From Candidatus Enterococcus moelleringii (GTDB lineage: Bacteria > Bacillota > Bacilli > Lactobacillales > Enterococcaceae): a DNA stretch of 64,000 nt. How positions within the stretch are numbered: the first letter of the stretch is position 1; each line of letters opens with the position of its first letter. Below the pieces are notes generated by a model. That model ran no database searches and had not been told where the DNA came from. It saw only the letters and a program-made list of their open reading frames with translations. The stretch spans positions 162,878 through 226,877 of the forward strand of contig NZ_JAFREM010000025.1 in the NCBI RefSeq assembly GCF_017377575.1. Reading direction: 5' to 3'. The position numbers and the translations under genes are program-made. Below are positions 17,468-25,964 of the stretch, piece after piece.

Positions 17468-17735
17468 GCCGTTCATGCTTTTCGCAGTTATATAAGGTTA
17501 GAAAGCAATAAATCGTTTACGAAAGATAAATCAGTTCGAGCTGTTTAGCATGATGGTATGCGTATGAAAAATGAATCCCTCAAAATGAGTTAGCTGCCGT
17601 CCATGCTTTTCGCAGTATCTTTGGAGCGAAAGAAATTCACTAACTCATTATCTAAACATGGATTCGTACTGTTTAGCATGATGTATGCGTGACGAAAAAT
17701 GAATCCCTCTTAGTGCTGTAAAAACAGCTACTAGA
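17468..17735 (+). repeat. two tandem imperfect repeat units, 128-bp period, in MATE leader
   Basis: CATGCTTTTCGCAG occurs at 17474 and 17602, and CTGTTTAGCATG at 17541 and 17669: both pairs are exactly 128 bp apart. Each also carries ATGAATCCCTC. In each unit the first motif can pair with the second (CATGCT/AGCATG, CAG/CTG). Unit two adds AATGAGTTAG (17584) / CTAACTCATT (17640) and a hairpin at 17706-17735. A third partial CTGTTTAGCAT is at 17764. The region 17269-17830 has no protein gene apart from the tiny leader frame. Confidence 0.65.
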
Positions 17736-17830
17736 GAAATTGCATCGATAATACTAATCAAAACTGTTTAGCATAGCATGCGCACAAAATAATTCTGCAA
17801 GGACCTACTAACTATTTGGAGGTTTTTGAA

Positions 17831-19168
17831 TTGAATAATGAAGAAAATGCACTGTCGAAAAAATATACGTTAAGAACATTAATTGGATTTGCGGTTCCCA
17901 CTATGATTATGATGCTGTTTAATGCCTTGTACACTGGGGTGGATGCCATCTTTGTTTCTCGGTATGTCAATACCGATGCCTTGTCAGCCATCAACATCGT
18001 CATGCCGGTAACTAGTATTTTGTGGGGATTAGGGACCATGTTTGCTACTGGTGGAAGTGCTCTGATCGCTAAGAAGATGGGAGAGAAAAATGACAAGGAA
18101 GCCCGACACAATTTTACTGCAATTATTGTAGTGGGCTGCTTGTTAGGCGTCCTGTTGGCAATATTGGGAACGGTCTTTCTGGATGAGATAATTACAGCGT
18201 TAGGTGCCAACGAAAATGTCTTGCCTTATGGTCGGACTTACATGGGATTATTAATCTGGTTTGCGCCAGCTATTTTGATTCAAGTGTTGTTTCAAAATTT
18301 GTTTGTTACGGCTGGGAAACCGGAGATGGGTTTGATTGTCATGATCGGTGCAGGCGTGGCCAATCTTGTGTTGGATTTCCTGTTTATTGCGGTATTGAAC
18401 ATGGGCATCTTGGGTGCAGCTTTGGGCACCGGAGTTGGCTATTGTATCTCAACTGTTGCTGGATTGGTTCTGTTTTCGCAACGGAAGGGAACCCTGCATT
18501 TTTCTAAACCGCAAATCACTTTACGGGAACTAGGATTGTGCTGTTACAACGGTTCATCAGAAATGGTGACGCAATTAGCGACGGCGATCACTATGTTTAT
18601 TTTGAATATCACCATGATGCGCTATGCAGGTGCAGATGGCGTGGCGGCCGCAACGATTGTCGGCAACACACAGTATTTGTTTACTACTTTGGTGCTGGGC
18701 TTTTCAATGGGAGTGGCCCCTATCATCAGTTATCAGTTTGGTGCCCAAAATCGGAGTGAATTACGGCGGATCATCAAGCTTTGTCTATTCTATGTAGTGG
18801 CGATTTCGGTGGTACTGTTTGCAGTATGTGCCCTGACTGCCCCAATGATTTCCGGTTTGTACACTGAAAGAGGATCGGAAGCTTACGAAATTGCGGTGAA
18901 TGGCTTCCGGATTTTCACCTTCAGCTTCTTGTTTAGCGGGATTGCGGTCTTTACTTCCGCGATGTTTACCGCTTTGTCCAACGGGAAAATATCGGCTATT
19001 TTGTCTTTTGTGCGGACCTTTGCATTGCTGACGGTATTTTTGTTGGTGCTTCCTCGAATTTTAGGCGTGAACGGGATTTGGCTGGCGACACCGCTGGCTG
19101 ATTTTATTGGTGCTTTATTGGCGATAAGTTTGCTGGCAGCTTCTCGGAAAAAGTATTTCGATGTTTAG
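17831..19168 (+). CDS. MATE family efflux transporter
   Basis: A 445-residue, twelve-helix MATE (NorM/DinF-like) antiporter: GFAVPTMIMMLFNALYTGVDAIF in the first helix pair, LGTMFATGGSALIAKKMGEKND, the helix-5 region FVTAGKPEMGLIVMIGAGVANLVLDF, and the symmetric second half GFSMGVAPIISYQFGAQN. It expels cationic drugs or metabolites using H+ or Na+. TTG 17831 is the start because GGAGG lies 8 bases before it; the longer frame from 17816 would contain its own ribosome site. The roughly 540-base structured leader suggests inducible expression. Confidence 0.88.
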   Translation: MNNEENALSKKYTLRTLIGFAVPTMIMMLFNALYTGVDAIFVSRYVNTDALSAINIVMPVTSILWGLGTMFATGGSALIAKKMGEKNDKEARHNFTAIIVVGCLLGVLLAILGTVFLDEIITALGANENVLPYGRTYMGLLIWFAPAILIQVLFQNLFVTAGKPEMGLIVMIGAGVANLVLDFLFIAVLNMGILGAALGTGVGYCISTVAGLVLFSQRKGTLHFSKPQITLRELGLCCYNGSSEMVTQLATAITMFILNITMMRYAGADGVAAATIVGNTQYLFTTLVLGFSMGVAPIISYQFGAQNRSELRRIIKLCLFYVVAISVVLFAVCALTAPMISGLYTERGSEAYEIAVNGFRIFTFSFLFSGIAVFTSAMFTALSNGKISAILSFVRTFALLTVFLLVLPRILGVNGIWLATPLADFIGALLAISLLAASRKKYFDV

Positions 19169-19192
19169 GCTGTGAGGGAATAGAATAAATCG

Positions 19193-19231
19193 AAAAATCC
19201 TGTCCTTTGTAAATTAAGGGACAGGATTTTT
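19193..19231. terminator. bidirectional intrinsic terminator
   Basis: AAAAATCCTGTCC / GGGACAGGATTTTT between convergent MATE and methyltransferase genes. Confidence 0.85.
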
Positions 19232-19951
19232 GGGTGCTGGGTAATAAAGCAGCTGGTAACGGATGGTTTGCTGATTGGTGTGTGGTTCATTTTGTCCGAA
19301 CACTTTATCAGCCATTTGTTTTAGTTGTTGGGATGAATAGTCATCCTCAAAATAGGCTTCGAAAAATTCACGAGTGATTTCTTCGGTAGAAGTAAAAACA
19401 AAGTCCCGAGTATTGAAGGATGTGCCGGATTCTGCTAAAAACTGTTGATAGCTTTCCATTAAGTTAGGCTCTTCATTAGCAGGTTCATAAGGCGAAAACA
19501 GGCTATCCGTTTGCTGGACTAATCGCAGGATCAAACACCAGCCATGACTTTGGTTGGTAAAATTTAGTAGGTCATCTTTGGTGATTAATGCTGGATTCAT
19601 CGCGGTAAAGACCACGTCGAAAGTTTGTGAGTTCCTTTGAAAAAAAGTCTCCTGATCCTGGTGGATAAACTGAACATTTTGGTTTTGTTGCTTTGTTTGG
19701 GCAATTGCCAGCATTTCCTTAGAAAGATCCACAAAAGTATAATCCGTTATAACATCTTGAAAGCTCGTCAAATAGCGACCACTGCCACCAGCTAAATCCA
19801 AAAATGTGGCACTGGGCAGAATATTTTTCTCCAATAAAAACTGCTTTACAGCTTCGGCAATTGGAAAGTTCGATTCCTGCTGGATGCTTTCATATTCGGG
19901 AGCAAACTCATCCCAAAATTCTTCCAGCTCCTGCAAATTTTCGTCGGTCAT
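19214..19951 (-). CDS. class I SAM-dependent methyltransferase
   Basis: 245 residues. SAM-binding motif I FLDLAGGSGRYLTSF at about 50-65, acidic end of strand 2 (TFVDLSKEML), motif with IHQDQETFF, and strand 4 FDVVFTAMNPALI. The substrate is unknown; the family includes small-molecule methylases. N-terminus MTDENLQELEEFWDEFAPEYE is typical of the group. ATG 19951 follows AAGGAAG. Monocistronic. Confidence 0.82.
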   Translation of the reverse strand: MTDENLQELEEFWDEFAPEYESIQQESNFPIAEAVKQFLLEKNILPSATFLDLAGGSGRYLTSFQDVITDYTFVDLSKEMLAIAQTKQQNQNVQFIHQDQETFFQRNSQTFDVVFTAMNPALITKDDLLNFTNQSHGWCLILRLVQQTDSLFSPYEPANEEPNLMESYQQFLAESGTSFNTRDFVFTSTEEITREFFEAYFEDDYSSQQLKQMADKVFGQNEPHTNQQTIRYQLLYYPAPKNPVP

Positions 19952-20019
19952 AAGGCTTCCTTCTTTCTGCCCAATAGTATACCATTAGTAATAGAAGAGA
20001 AAAAGAAATGGGGAGTTTG

Positions 20020-20403
20020 ATGAAACTAGAACACGTAGCAATGTACGTCCATGATTTGGAAGGCATGCGGGCATTTTTTGAAAAATATTTTGCGGCTAAG
20101 AGTAATGATATGTACCACAATACTAAAACTGGTCTGCAAACTTATTTTCTGACTTTTGACGATGGAGCACGTTTGGAATTAATGACTCGTCCAGAAGTTG
20201 AAGAGGGCGCGCCATCTTTGTACCAAGCCGGCTTGATTCATTTGGCTTTCAGCGTTGGCAGCAAAGAAAAAGTTGATGCCATGACTAAGCAATTTTTGGC
20301 AGACGGCTATCAAGTCTTGTCCGGACCGCGGACAACTGGCGACGGCTATTACGAAAGTGCGATTGTTGCTTTGGAAGGAAATCAGATTGAGATAACTGAA
20401 TAA
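20020..20403 (+). CDS. VOC family protein (glyoxalase/bleomycin-resistance fold)
   Basis: 127 residues with the paired beta-alpha-beta-beta-beta modules of the vicinal-oxygen-chelate fold: KLEHVAMYVHDLEGMRAFFEKYF in the first, LIHLAFSVGSKEKVDAMTKQF and GYYESAIVALEGNQIEI in the second. The metal ligands His5, Glu-type residue in LELM and the second-module His are plausible. Substrate unknown. ATG 20020 with GGGGAG is preferred to ATG 20008. Confidence 0.82.
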   Translation: MKLEHVAMYVHDLEGMRAFFEKYFAAKSNDMYHNTKTGLQTYFLTFDDGARLELMTRPEVEEGAPSLYQAGLIHLAFSVGSKEKVDAMTKQFLADGYQVLSGPRTTGDGYYESAIVALEGNQIEITE

Positions 20404-20409
20404 GCAAAT

Positions 20410-20462
20410 AAAGCTAGGAAACACTGGGGAGACAATCCTTCAGTGTTTCCTAGCTTTTATTT
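20410..20462. terminator. bidirectional intrinsic terminator
   Basis: AAAGCTAGGAAACACTG / CAGTGTTTCCTAGCTTT, 17-base perfect stem shared by convergent genes. Confidence 0.85.
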
Positions 20463-20789
20463 GTTGTTAGCAAAATAGCTGGTGATAGCCTCTTTTATAT
20501 CTTTCATATTCCCCATGTAAACATCTTGGAAGGGCAAAGAGATTCCTTTTTTCGTAATCCCATCATTCAGATATTTTTCACTCAAATGCGTGTAGATAAT
20601 CAGATCGGCTTCGGGAACCTCATTGCTGGCGATATCGTAGCTGATAAATTGAAGATCAATTTCTGGCAGTAAATCAGCCTTTAATTGTTCCTGGTATTTC
20701 TTTGCCCCAAGGCCAAACCCAAGGCCACCGACGAAAGCACTCGCGTTTCCGTGAGCATTAATTGAATAGATCCAAACTGCTTTTTTCAT
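20457..20789 (-). CDS. small protein of unknown function
   Basis: 110 residues, Gly-rich N-terminal part (NAHGNASAFVGGLGFGLGAKKY) followed by alternating strands and helices (LQFISYDIASNEV, ADLIIYTHLSEKYL). It resembles a Rossmann-like or PTS IIB-like alpha/beta fold but has no phospho-cysteine at the IIB position, so I do not assign it. ATG 20789 follows GGAGGAAATC. It is transcribed away from the polyol operon. Confidence 0.6.
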   Translation of the reverse strand: MKKAVWIYSINAHGNASAFVGGLGFGLGAKKYQEQLKADLLPEIDLQFISYDIASNEVPEADLIIYTHLSEKYLNDGITKKGISLPFQDVYMGNMKDIKEAITSYFANNK

Positions 20790-20956
20790 GATTTCCTCCT
20801 TTATACACGTTGTATTCACTATTTAAAATATAGCACGTTGAAAATATAGTACAAGGAAAAACTAAAGGTTAGATACGAAGCGTTATTAACTAATGTTTTT
20901 TGAAAAAACTTTTTATACAAAAGGCTTGGAGAAGTCTTTTTAATTTACAATCATAC

Positions 20957-21033
20957 TGAAATTTATTTCAATGTTGAAAAAAGTATTGTACTCTTTCGTG
21001 AAACGTGGTACATTTTATATGAAATTAATTTCT
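20957..21033 (+). promoter_or_regulatory. promoter of polyol operon flanked by two palindromic operators
   Basis: Promoter: TTGTAC (20986-20991), 17-base spacer, TACATT (21009-21014). Operator 1: TGAAATTTATTTCA (20957-20970), a perfect palindrome. Operator 2: TGAAATTAATTTCT (21020-21033) over the start point. Their centres are 63 bp apart, six helical turns, which would suit repression by looping. The SorC-family protein encoded at 27575 is the obvious candidate ligand-responsive regulator (inference). Confidence 0.65.
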
Positions 21034-21074
21034 GTAATGAAAAAAATGCTACGTAGTGAAAAATGGAGGGTATT

Positions 21075-21737
21075 ATGACAACGATTGAGGTAAGTAAGTA
21101 TATTGATCACACTTTGTTGAAAGCGGATTCCACAAAAGTACAAATTGAACAGCTGTGCCAAGAAGCAAGTGAGTATGGATTCAAATCAGTTTGTGTTAAT
21201 CCTTATTGGGTTTCTACGGCTAATGAATTACTAAAGGATACAGATGTGTTGGTTTGCACAGTTATCGGGTTTCCTTTAGGAGCGTCAACTAAAGAAGCCA
21301 AAGTATTCGAAGCAGAGGACGCTCTTGCTAAAGGTGCCGATGAATTAGATATGGTCATCAACATCGGTGCGTTGAAAGATAAAAATGATGAGTACGTCAA
21401 AAATGAGATCAAGGCACTAGCAGATACAGCACATAAAGCTGAAAAAATTCTGAAAGTCATTATCGAAACAAGTTTGCTTACTGAGGAAGAGAAAGTAAGA
21501 GTTAGTCATCTTTCTTTAGAAGCAGGTGCTGATTTTGTAAAAACATCAACCGGCTTTTCTACTGGTGGAGCGACAGTTACTGACGTAGCATTAATGCGGA
21601 AAACAGTCGGACCTGATATGGGTGTGAAGGCCAGCGGCGGAGTAAAAAGTGCCGAAACGGCTCAGCAGATGATTGAGGCAGGGGCTACACGCTTAGGTAC
21701 CTCGTCAGGTATCGAAATTATGTCTGGCATTAAATAA
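21075..21737 (+). CDS. deoC: deoxyribose-phosphate aldolase
   Basis: 220 residues, a class I aldolase of the DeoC family: [11 protein letters not shown] at the N-terminus, Schiff-base lysine in [13 protein letters not shown] (Lys156), proton-relay Asp in [12 protein letters not shown] (Asp92), and the C-terminal lysine in [11 protein letters not shown]. The known reaction splits 2-deoxy-D-ribose 5-phosphate to acetaldehyde and glyceraldehyde 3-phosphate. No nucleoside-salvage genes are nearby; it is the first gene of a PTS/polyol operon, so it may act on a related phosphorylated keto or deoxy sugar there. ATG 21075 follows GGAGGG. Confidence 0.9.
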   Translation: MTTIEVSKYIDHTLLKADSTKVQIEQLCQEASEYGFKSVCVNPYWVSTANELLKDTDVLVCTVIGFPLGASTKEAKVFEAEDALAKGADELDMVINIGALKDKNDEYVKNEIKALADTAHKAEKILKVIIETSLLTEEEKVRVSHLSLEAGADFVKTSTGFSTGGATVTDVALMRKTVGPDMGVKASGGVKSAETAQQMIEAGATRLGTSSGIEIMSGIK

Positions 21738-21753
21738 GGGAGGATTGGTATTT

Positions 21754-22800
21754 ATGAAAGCTGTGAGAATGTACGCTGTAAAAGATTTGCGAGTTGAGGA
21801 TGTACCAAAGCCTGAACCGAAAAACGATGAAGTTCTATTAAAAATACATGCGGTAGGGGTTTGTGGTTCGGATATACCTAGAGCGTTAATCAAAGGGCCT
21901 CATGTATTGCCAATTACATTAGGGCATGAATTTGCTGGAGAAATTATTGAACTGGGTTCTGATGTTAAGGAATGGCAGGTTGGTGATCGAGTAGCAGTGG
22001 CACCACTGATTCCTGACTATGAAGATCCTTGGAGTAAAAAAGGCATTTATTCTTTATCTGAAGGCTATAAATATTATGGTTCAAGAAATGACGGCGCTTT
22101 TGCCGAGTACTTAGCAGTTAAAGCACTGAATTTAATCAAGTTAGCAGACAATGTTCCTTATGATTGGGGTGCAACGATTGATCCAGCAGCCAATGCCGTT
22201 CATGCGTGTCTGCGGGCTGAATTAACCAGTGAAGATAGCGTAGCGGTATATGGGATGGGTGCGATTGGATTATTCGCTGTTCAATATGCCAAAGCCAAAG
22301 GTGTGAAAAATATCTTTGCGATTGACATCGACGACCGCAAATTAGAAATCGCCAAACAAAGCGGAGCAACTACAACGATTAATAGTAAGAATGCCGATGC
22401 AGTCAAAACGATTCTCGAAGCTACCGATAATCAAGGGGTGAATGTTTCACTGGAAATGTCGGGTACGGAAATTTGTCAGGTTCAAGCTGTTCAAGCCGCT
22501 TCTAAAATGGGCAGAGTGGTCTATCTGGGTATCAGTAATGCTAGTCTGACATTCCCGAAAGAAACTGTTGATAAGATTTTGCGTTACCAAGTCAATGTGA
22601 TGGGCAGCTGGAATTCATTTTCTGATCCTTTCCCTGGTATCGAGTGGACCGAATCAGCTGAGCTTATGGCTAAAGGATTGATGAATCCAGAAATTTTTAT
22701 TACCCAACGCTTAGGATTGGATGATGTTCCAGATATATTTAAGCAATTAGATAAGAAGGAATTGTATTTTATCAAAATCATGTTTTATCCAAATGATTAA
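21754..22800 (+). CDS. medium-chain dehydrogenase, galactitol-1-phosphate 5-dehydrogenase-like, lacking structural zinc cysteines
   Basis: 348 residues of the zinc-type MDR family, closest in pattern to GatD. Catalytic-zinc cysteine in VGVCGSDIPR, LGHEFAGEI, and cofactor motif YGMGAIGLFAVQYAKAKG are present. The structural-zinc lobe that in GatD has four cysteines reads PLIPDYEDPWSKKGIYSLSEGYKYYGS and has none, and the usual IEP ligand motif is IDP. Enzymes of this type oxidise a polyol phosphate delivered by the PTS to a ketose phosphate. ATG 21754 follows AGGGAGG. Same operon as the IIABC genes. Confidence 0.82.
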   Translation: MKAVRMYAVKDLRVEDVPKPEPKNDEVLLKIHAVGVCGSDIPRALIKGPHVLPITLGHEFAGEIIELGSDVKEWQVGDRVAVAPLIPDYEDPWSKKGIYSLSEGYKYYGSRNDGAFAEYLAVKALNLIKLADNVPYDWGATIDPAANAVHACLRAELTSEDSVAVYGMGAIGLFAVQYAKAKGVKNIFAIDIDDRKLEIAKQSGATTTINSKNADAVKTILEATDNQGVNVSLEMSGTEICQVQAVQAASKMGRVVYLGISNASLTFPKETVDKILRYQVNVMGSWNSFSDPFPGIEWTESAELMAKGLMNPEIFITQRLGLDDVPDIFKQLDKKELYFIKIMFYPND

Positions 22801-22830
22801 TCGGTAGACGATAGAAAGCGGAGGTATAGT

Positions 22831-23874
22831 ATGAAATCTTTTGTAATGGATGAGAACCGAGATTTAGTAGTCAAGGAAATGGAACAGCCGGTATTAGGCA
22901 AAGATGACATGATTGTAAAAATCAAAACGGCATCTATCTGTGGAACGGATATGCGAACCTTTCTTAAAGGCAGTCCGAAAATTGATCCACCCAGAATTTT
23001 AGGTCATGAATTTTCTGCTGAGGTTTGCGAAGTTAGTCCTTATGCTGAAGAATTAGGCTTTAAGGTAGGTGACCGGGTAACAGCTGCTCCAGCAATCGGT
23101 TGTGGTGAATGCTGGTCCTGCAAGACGGGACATACCAATATGTGTGATGACTTGAAAACATTAGGCTTTCAATATGAAGGATCTTTTGCCGAGTATATGG
23201 CCATTCCTAACCAAGCACTAAAAATGGGAAATGTGATTAAGCTGCCGGACACAATTGAAGACGACGACGCAACACTGATCGAACCAGCTGCTTGTGCATT
23301 AAATGCTCAAAGCTATCTGAATATTTCCGCAGACGAGTATGTTGTCATTTATGGAAGCGGTCTTATCGGTTGTATTCATGCAGAACTGGCAATGATCCAG
23401 GGAGCCAAACAAGTTATTATGATTGAACCGATCGAAAGTCGTGGACGCGTGGCTGAAAAAATGGTTCCAGGAGTGAAGTGGTTAAGTTCAAATACGGAAA
23501 ACATGGCCGAAGAAATCACAAAGTTGACTGAAGGACGAGGCGCCGATGTAGTGATTACGGCTACTTCCTATGCACCAGTTCATACAGAAGCTCAAGTGAT
23601 TGCTGCGAAAAGAGGCCGCATTTCGTTATTCGGTGGGATTGCCGGGGATGGCAAAGGATACCTTGATTCCAATCTTATACATTACAAAGAATTGCAAATC
23701 TTCGGTGTGCATGCGACGACGGTGGATTTCATGAATGAAATCAAAGAGTACATTCTTGCGGGTAAACTGGATTTGAAAAAATATATTGAAAAAGAGGTTG
23801 TGATTGATGACATCTTAGAAGGATTTGAGTCAATCAGAGACGAAGGTACTATGAAGGTCGTTATTCATTTCTAG
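22831..23874 (+). CDS. zinc-dependent alcohol/polyol dehydrogenase
   Basis: 347 residues, a second MDR dehydrogenase, with all zinc residues: ICGTDMRTF and LGHEFSAEV for the catalytic metal, CGECWSCKTGHTNMC for the structural zinc, IEPAACALNA, and the nucleotide motif IYGSGLIGCIHAELA. Probably acts on a sugar alcohol or ketose phosphate in the same pathway as its neighbour; two consecutive dehydrogenases suggest epimerisation through a keto intermediate (inference). ATG 22831 follows GGAGG. Confidence 0.84.
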   Translation: MKSFVMDENRDLVVKEMEQPVLGKDDMIVKIKTASICGTDMRTFLKGSPKIDPPRILGHEFSAEVCEVSPYAEELGFKVGDRVTAAPAIGCGECWSCKTGHTNMCDDLKTLGFQYEGSFAEYMAIPNQALKMGNVIKLPDTIEDDDATLIEPAACALNAQSYLNISADEYVVIYGSGLIGCIHAELAMIQGAKQVIMIEPIESRGRVAEKMVPGVKWLSSNTENMAEEITKLTEGRGADVVITATSYAPVHTEAQVIAAKRGRISLFGGIAGDGKGYLDSNLIHYKELQIFGVHATTVDFMNEIKEYILAGKLDLKKYIEKEVVIDDILEGFESIRDEGTMKVVIHF

Positions 23875-23896
23875 ACTAGGAGGTATGAAAAAACCA

Positions 23897-25075
23897 ATGA
23901 GCATAAAGTATCCAAAAATATACTTAGTACTAGATAATTGCTTTGCCTTGAAGCGGTGGGTCGAGCCAGCTGAATGGATGAAAATAACCAAGGAAATTGG
24001 TTTTGATTATGTTGAAGCCAGCTTCGACAATGAAATTGATTTCTTGTATGCCCCTGACAGTTATATCGAGGAATGGTTTTATACGCTAAAAGAGTGTGAA
24101 GATCAATATGGGGTAAAGGTGGTAAACTTCCATACGGGTTATCAAACTTATCGGACGATTGGCTTAGCACATTCGAATCAGGCATATGTTGATGGACTCG
24201 AGAATATCTGGTTCAAAAAAGCGATTGATAAGCTATCAAAAAGAGGGAATGGACTAGGTTTTGCCTTCCATGCCGTTCCAGATAATAAAATGAAGAGCAA
24301 AGCAGCCTATCGGGAAAGTGAAGACCAAGTAAGGGATTCATTAAATAGACTGTGCGACTATGCTGATCAAGTTGGTGGTACTTGTAAATTAAGTATTGAG
24401 GCCATGTATGCACCTCATCAACCACCTTGGACAATCGCAACGACAAAAGAATATTTGAATTATAATCCTGATTTGTACATCACAGTTGATGTCGGTCATA
24501 TGATTGGTCAGAAAAAATTCCAATTTCCGTCATTGGATGAAGTCGAGCAGGCAGTAAATGAACGTAAAAAACTGGAAAAACCAAGCTTTGTCTTGTTCTC
24601 ACAAAAGGCCTGTGAAACTTGGGAGCAGCTTAAGGCTAAAGATACAGTTGCTAAAGAAGAAATTGATACTTTCTATAAACTGATTTTAGAAGATGACTAT
24701 CTTTATTCGAAGGATGCTAGAGATGCTGATCCTTATGCTTGGCTGGAGGAATTAGGTTGCTATTCGCCAATTATTCATTTGCAGCAAACCAATGGGATCT
24801 CAGCTTCTCACGCGGCATTTACCACGGAAACTAATCGAACAGGAATTATTGAACCAAAGAAAGTGCTGCAGGCGATTAAAGCGTCTTATGAGAAAGCCCA
24901 CGAGAATCTTCTTTATGAGGAAGAAAAGAAAGTGGAGGCAATCTATCTTTCCTTTGAAATTTTCTCGTCTAATACAGACACGACACAAGAAATCAAGGAT
25001 CGGCTAAAGGAAACATTCGATTATTGGCGGCAAGCAGTACCAGCTGATGGCCTGTCGTTAGATGAACTGGTTTAA
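23897..25075 (+). CDS. TIM-barrel sugar-phosphate isomerase/epimerase family protein
   Basis: About 392 residues, xylose-isomerase-like TIM barrel (AP-endonuclease 2 fold). Signs are strand-end acidic and His residues: FDYVEASFDNE, VVNFHTGYQTYR, LGFAFHAVP, KLSIEAMYAPHQPPW (metal Glu), ITVDVGHMIGQ (Asp/His) and IHLQQTNG. Longer than the usual 270-300 residues, with an insert around 230-300. The substrate is unknown; place in the operon suggests a ketose phosphate. The start is ambiguous: AGGAGG lies 1 base before ATG 23885 and 13 before ATG 23897, so 23897 was chosen. Confidence 0.78.
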   Translation: MSIKYPKIYLVLDNCFALKRWVEPAEWMKITKEIGFDYVEASFDNEIDFLYAPDSYIEEWFYTLKECEDQYGVKVVNFHTGYQTYRTIGLAHSNQAYVDGLENIWFKKAIDKLSKRGNGLGFAFHAVPDNKMKSKAAYRESEDQVRDSLNRLCDYADQVGGTCKLSIEAMYAPHQPPWTIATTKEYLNYNPDLYITVDVGHMIGQKKFQFPSLDEVEQAVNERKKLEKPSFVLFSQKACETWEQLKAKDTVAKEEIDTFYKLILEDDYLYSKDARDADPYAWLEELGCYSPIIHLQQTNGISASHAAFTTETNRTGIIEPKKVLQAIKASYEKAHENLLYEEEKKVEAIYLSFEIFSSNTDTTQEIKDRLKETFDYWRQAVPADGLSLDELV

Positions 25076-25092
25076 AAAATGGAGGTGCAGGT

Positions 25093-25554
25093 ATGGAGCA
25101 AGATATATTAGATAATTTAGTCGTTTTTCTTGATGGCAGCTACGATAGCGAGTTTGATCTTTTTAAAAAGATTGTCGAATCGGATAAGGTAAAGCACTTC
25201 GTCAAAGACAGCTATTACGAAGCAATCACTGCACGAGAAAAAGAATATCCTACAGGTATTTGTGGACCAGTGATTGATTTTGCGATTCCCCACACAGATC
25301 CAGAAAATTTAGTAAATCCTTTTGTAGCAATCATAAAACCGTCAGCTCCGGTAACTTTTGAACCAATGGGAATGGCGGAAGAAAAAGTCCGAGCTAAGCT
25401 GATCTTGATGCTGGGAGTCAATAAAGATGGACAGCAAATCGAATTATTGCAAAAACTAATGAGCTTTTTCAGTGATGAAGCTGAAGTAACCAGTGTTATG
25501 AATGAAACAGATGAAGAAGCAATTAAAGCAAAAATGAAGGCAGCATTATCATAA
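25093..25554 (+). CDS. PTS EIIA component, fructose/galactitol type
   Basis: 153 residues of the PTS_EIIA type-2 fold. The phospho-accepting histidine is in IDFAIPHTDPENL (His67), preceded by REKEYPTGI. It takes phosphate from HPr and passes it to the IIB protein encoded next. The IIA, IIB and IIC are three separate genes, the galactitol-family arrangement. ATG 25093 follows GGAGG. Confidence 0.88.
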   Translation: MEQDILDNLVVFLDGSYDSEFDLFKKIVESDKVKHFVKDSYYEAITAREKEYPTGICGPVIDFAIPHTDPENLVNPFVAIIKPSAPVTFEPMGMAEEKVRAKLILMLGVNKDGQQIELLQKLMSFFSDEAEVTSVMNETDEEAIKAKMKAALS

Positions 25555-25573
25555 AAGAAAGAAGGAATTTATT

Positions 25574-25855
25574 ATGGCAAGAATTATTGTAGCATGCGGA
25601 TCAGGTGTCGCAACTTCACAAACGGTAGCTTCAAAGGTAACTAAGCTTTTAAAAGAAAGAGGTTATAAGGAAGTTGTAGAAGCAGTAGATATCAAATCCA
25701 TCAAGCAGCACATTAAAACGGCGGATATCTATATTGCAATTACCAAACCAAAGGAACAATATCCGATTCCAGTCTTCAACGGGATTGCCTTCTTAACAGG
25801 AATGGGCATGGAAGAGGAACTGAACAAGATTATTGAAGTTATTGACAGCAAGTAA
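25574..25855 (+). CDS. PTS EIIB component, galactitol type
   Basis: 93 residues. The phosphocysteine loop ARIIVACGSGVATSQTVA (Cys8) at the N-terminus is the classic Gat-family IIB active site, and the C-terminus is ordinary for the family. It transfers phosphate from IIA to the polyol brought in by IIC. ATG 25574 follows AAGAAAGAAGG. Confidence 0.9.
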   Translation: MARIIVACGSGVATSQTVASKVTKLLKERGYKEVVEAVDIKSIKQHIKTADIYIAITKPKEQYPIPVFNGIAFLTGMGMEEELNKIIEVIDSK

Positions 25856-25964
25856 GTATTTGTCTGGAGAAGAATAGTCGGAATTGGATGGTTCTTCTCC
25901 AGAGCTTTTAGGAAATCTATTGATTATTGAAAAAGAGTATCGCAAAACTTGGAGGGAAAAAAGT

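Noticed and set aside
20990..21016. Catabolite-responsive element in the polyol promoter (GTGAAACGTGGTACA)
   Set aside because: It lacks the central CG pair at the required position when aligned to the cre consensus.
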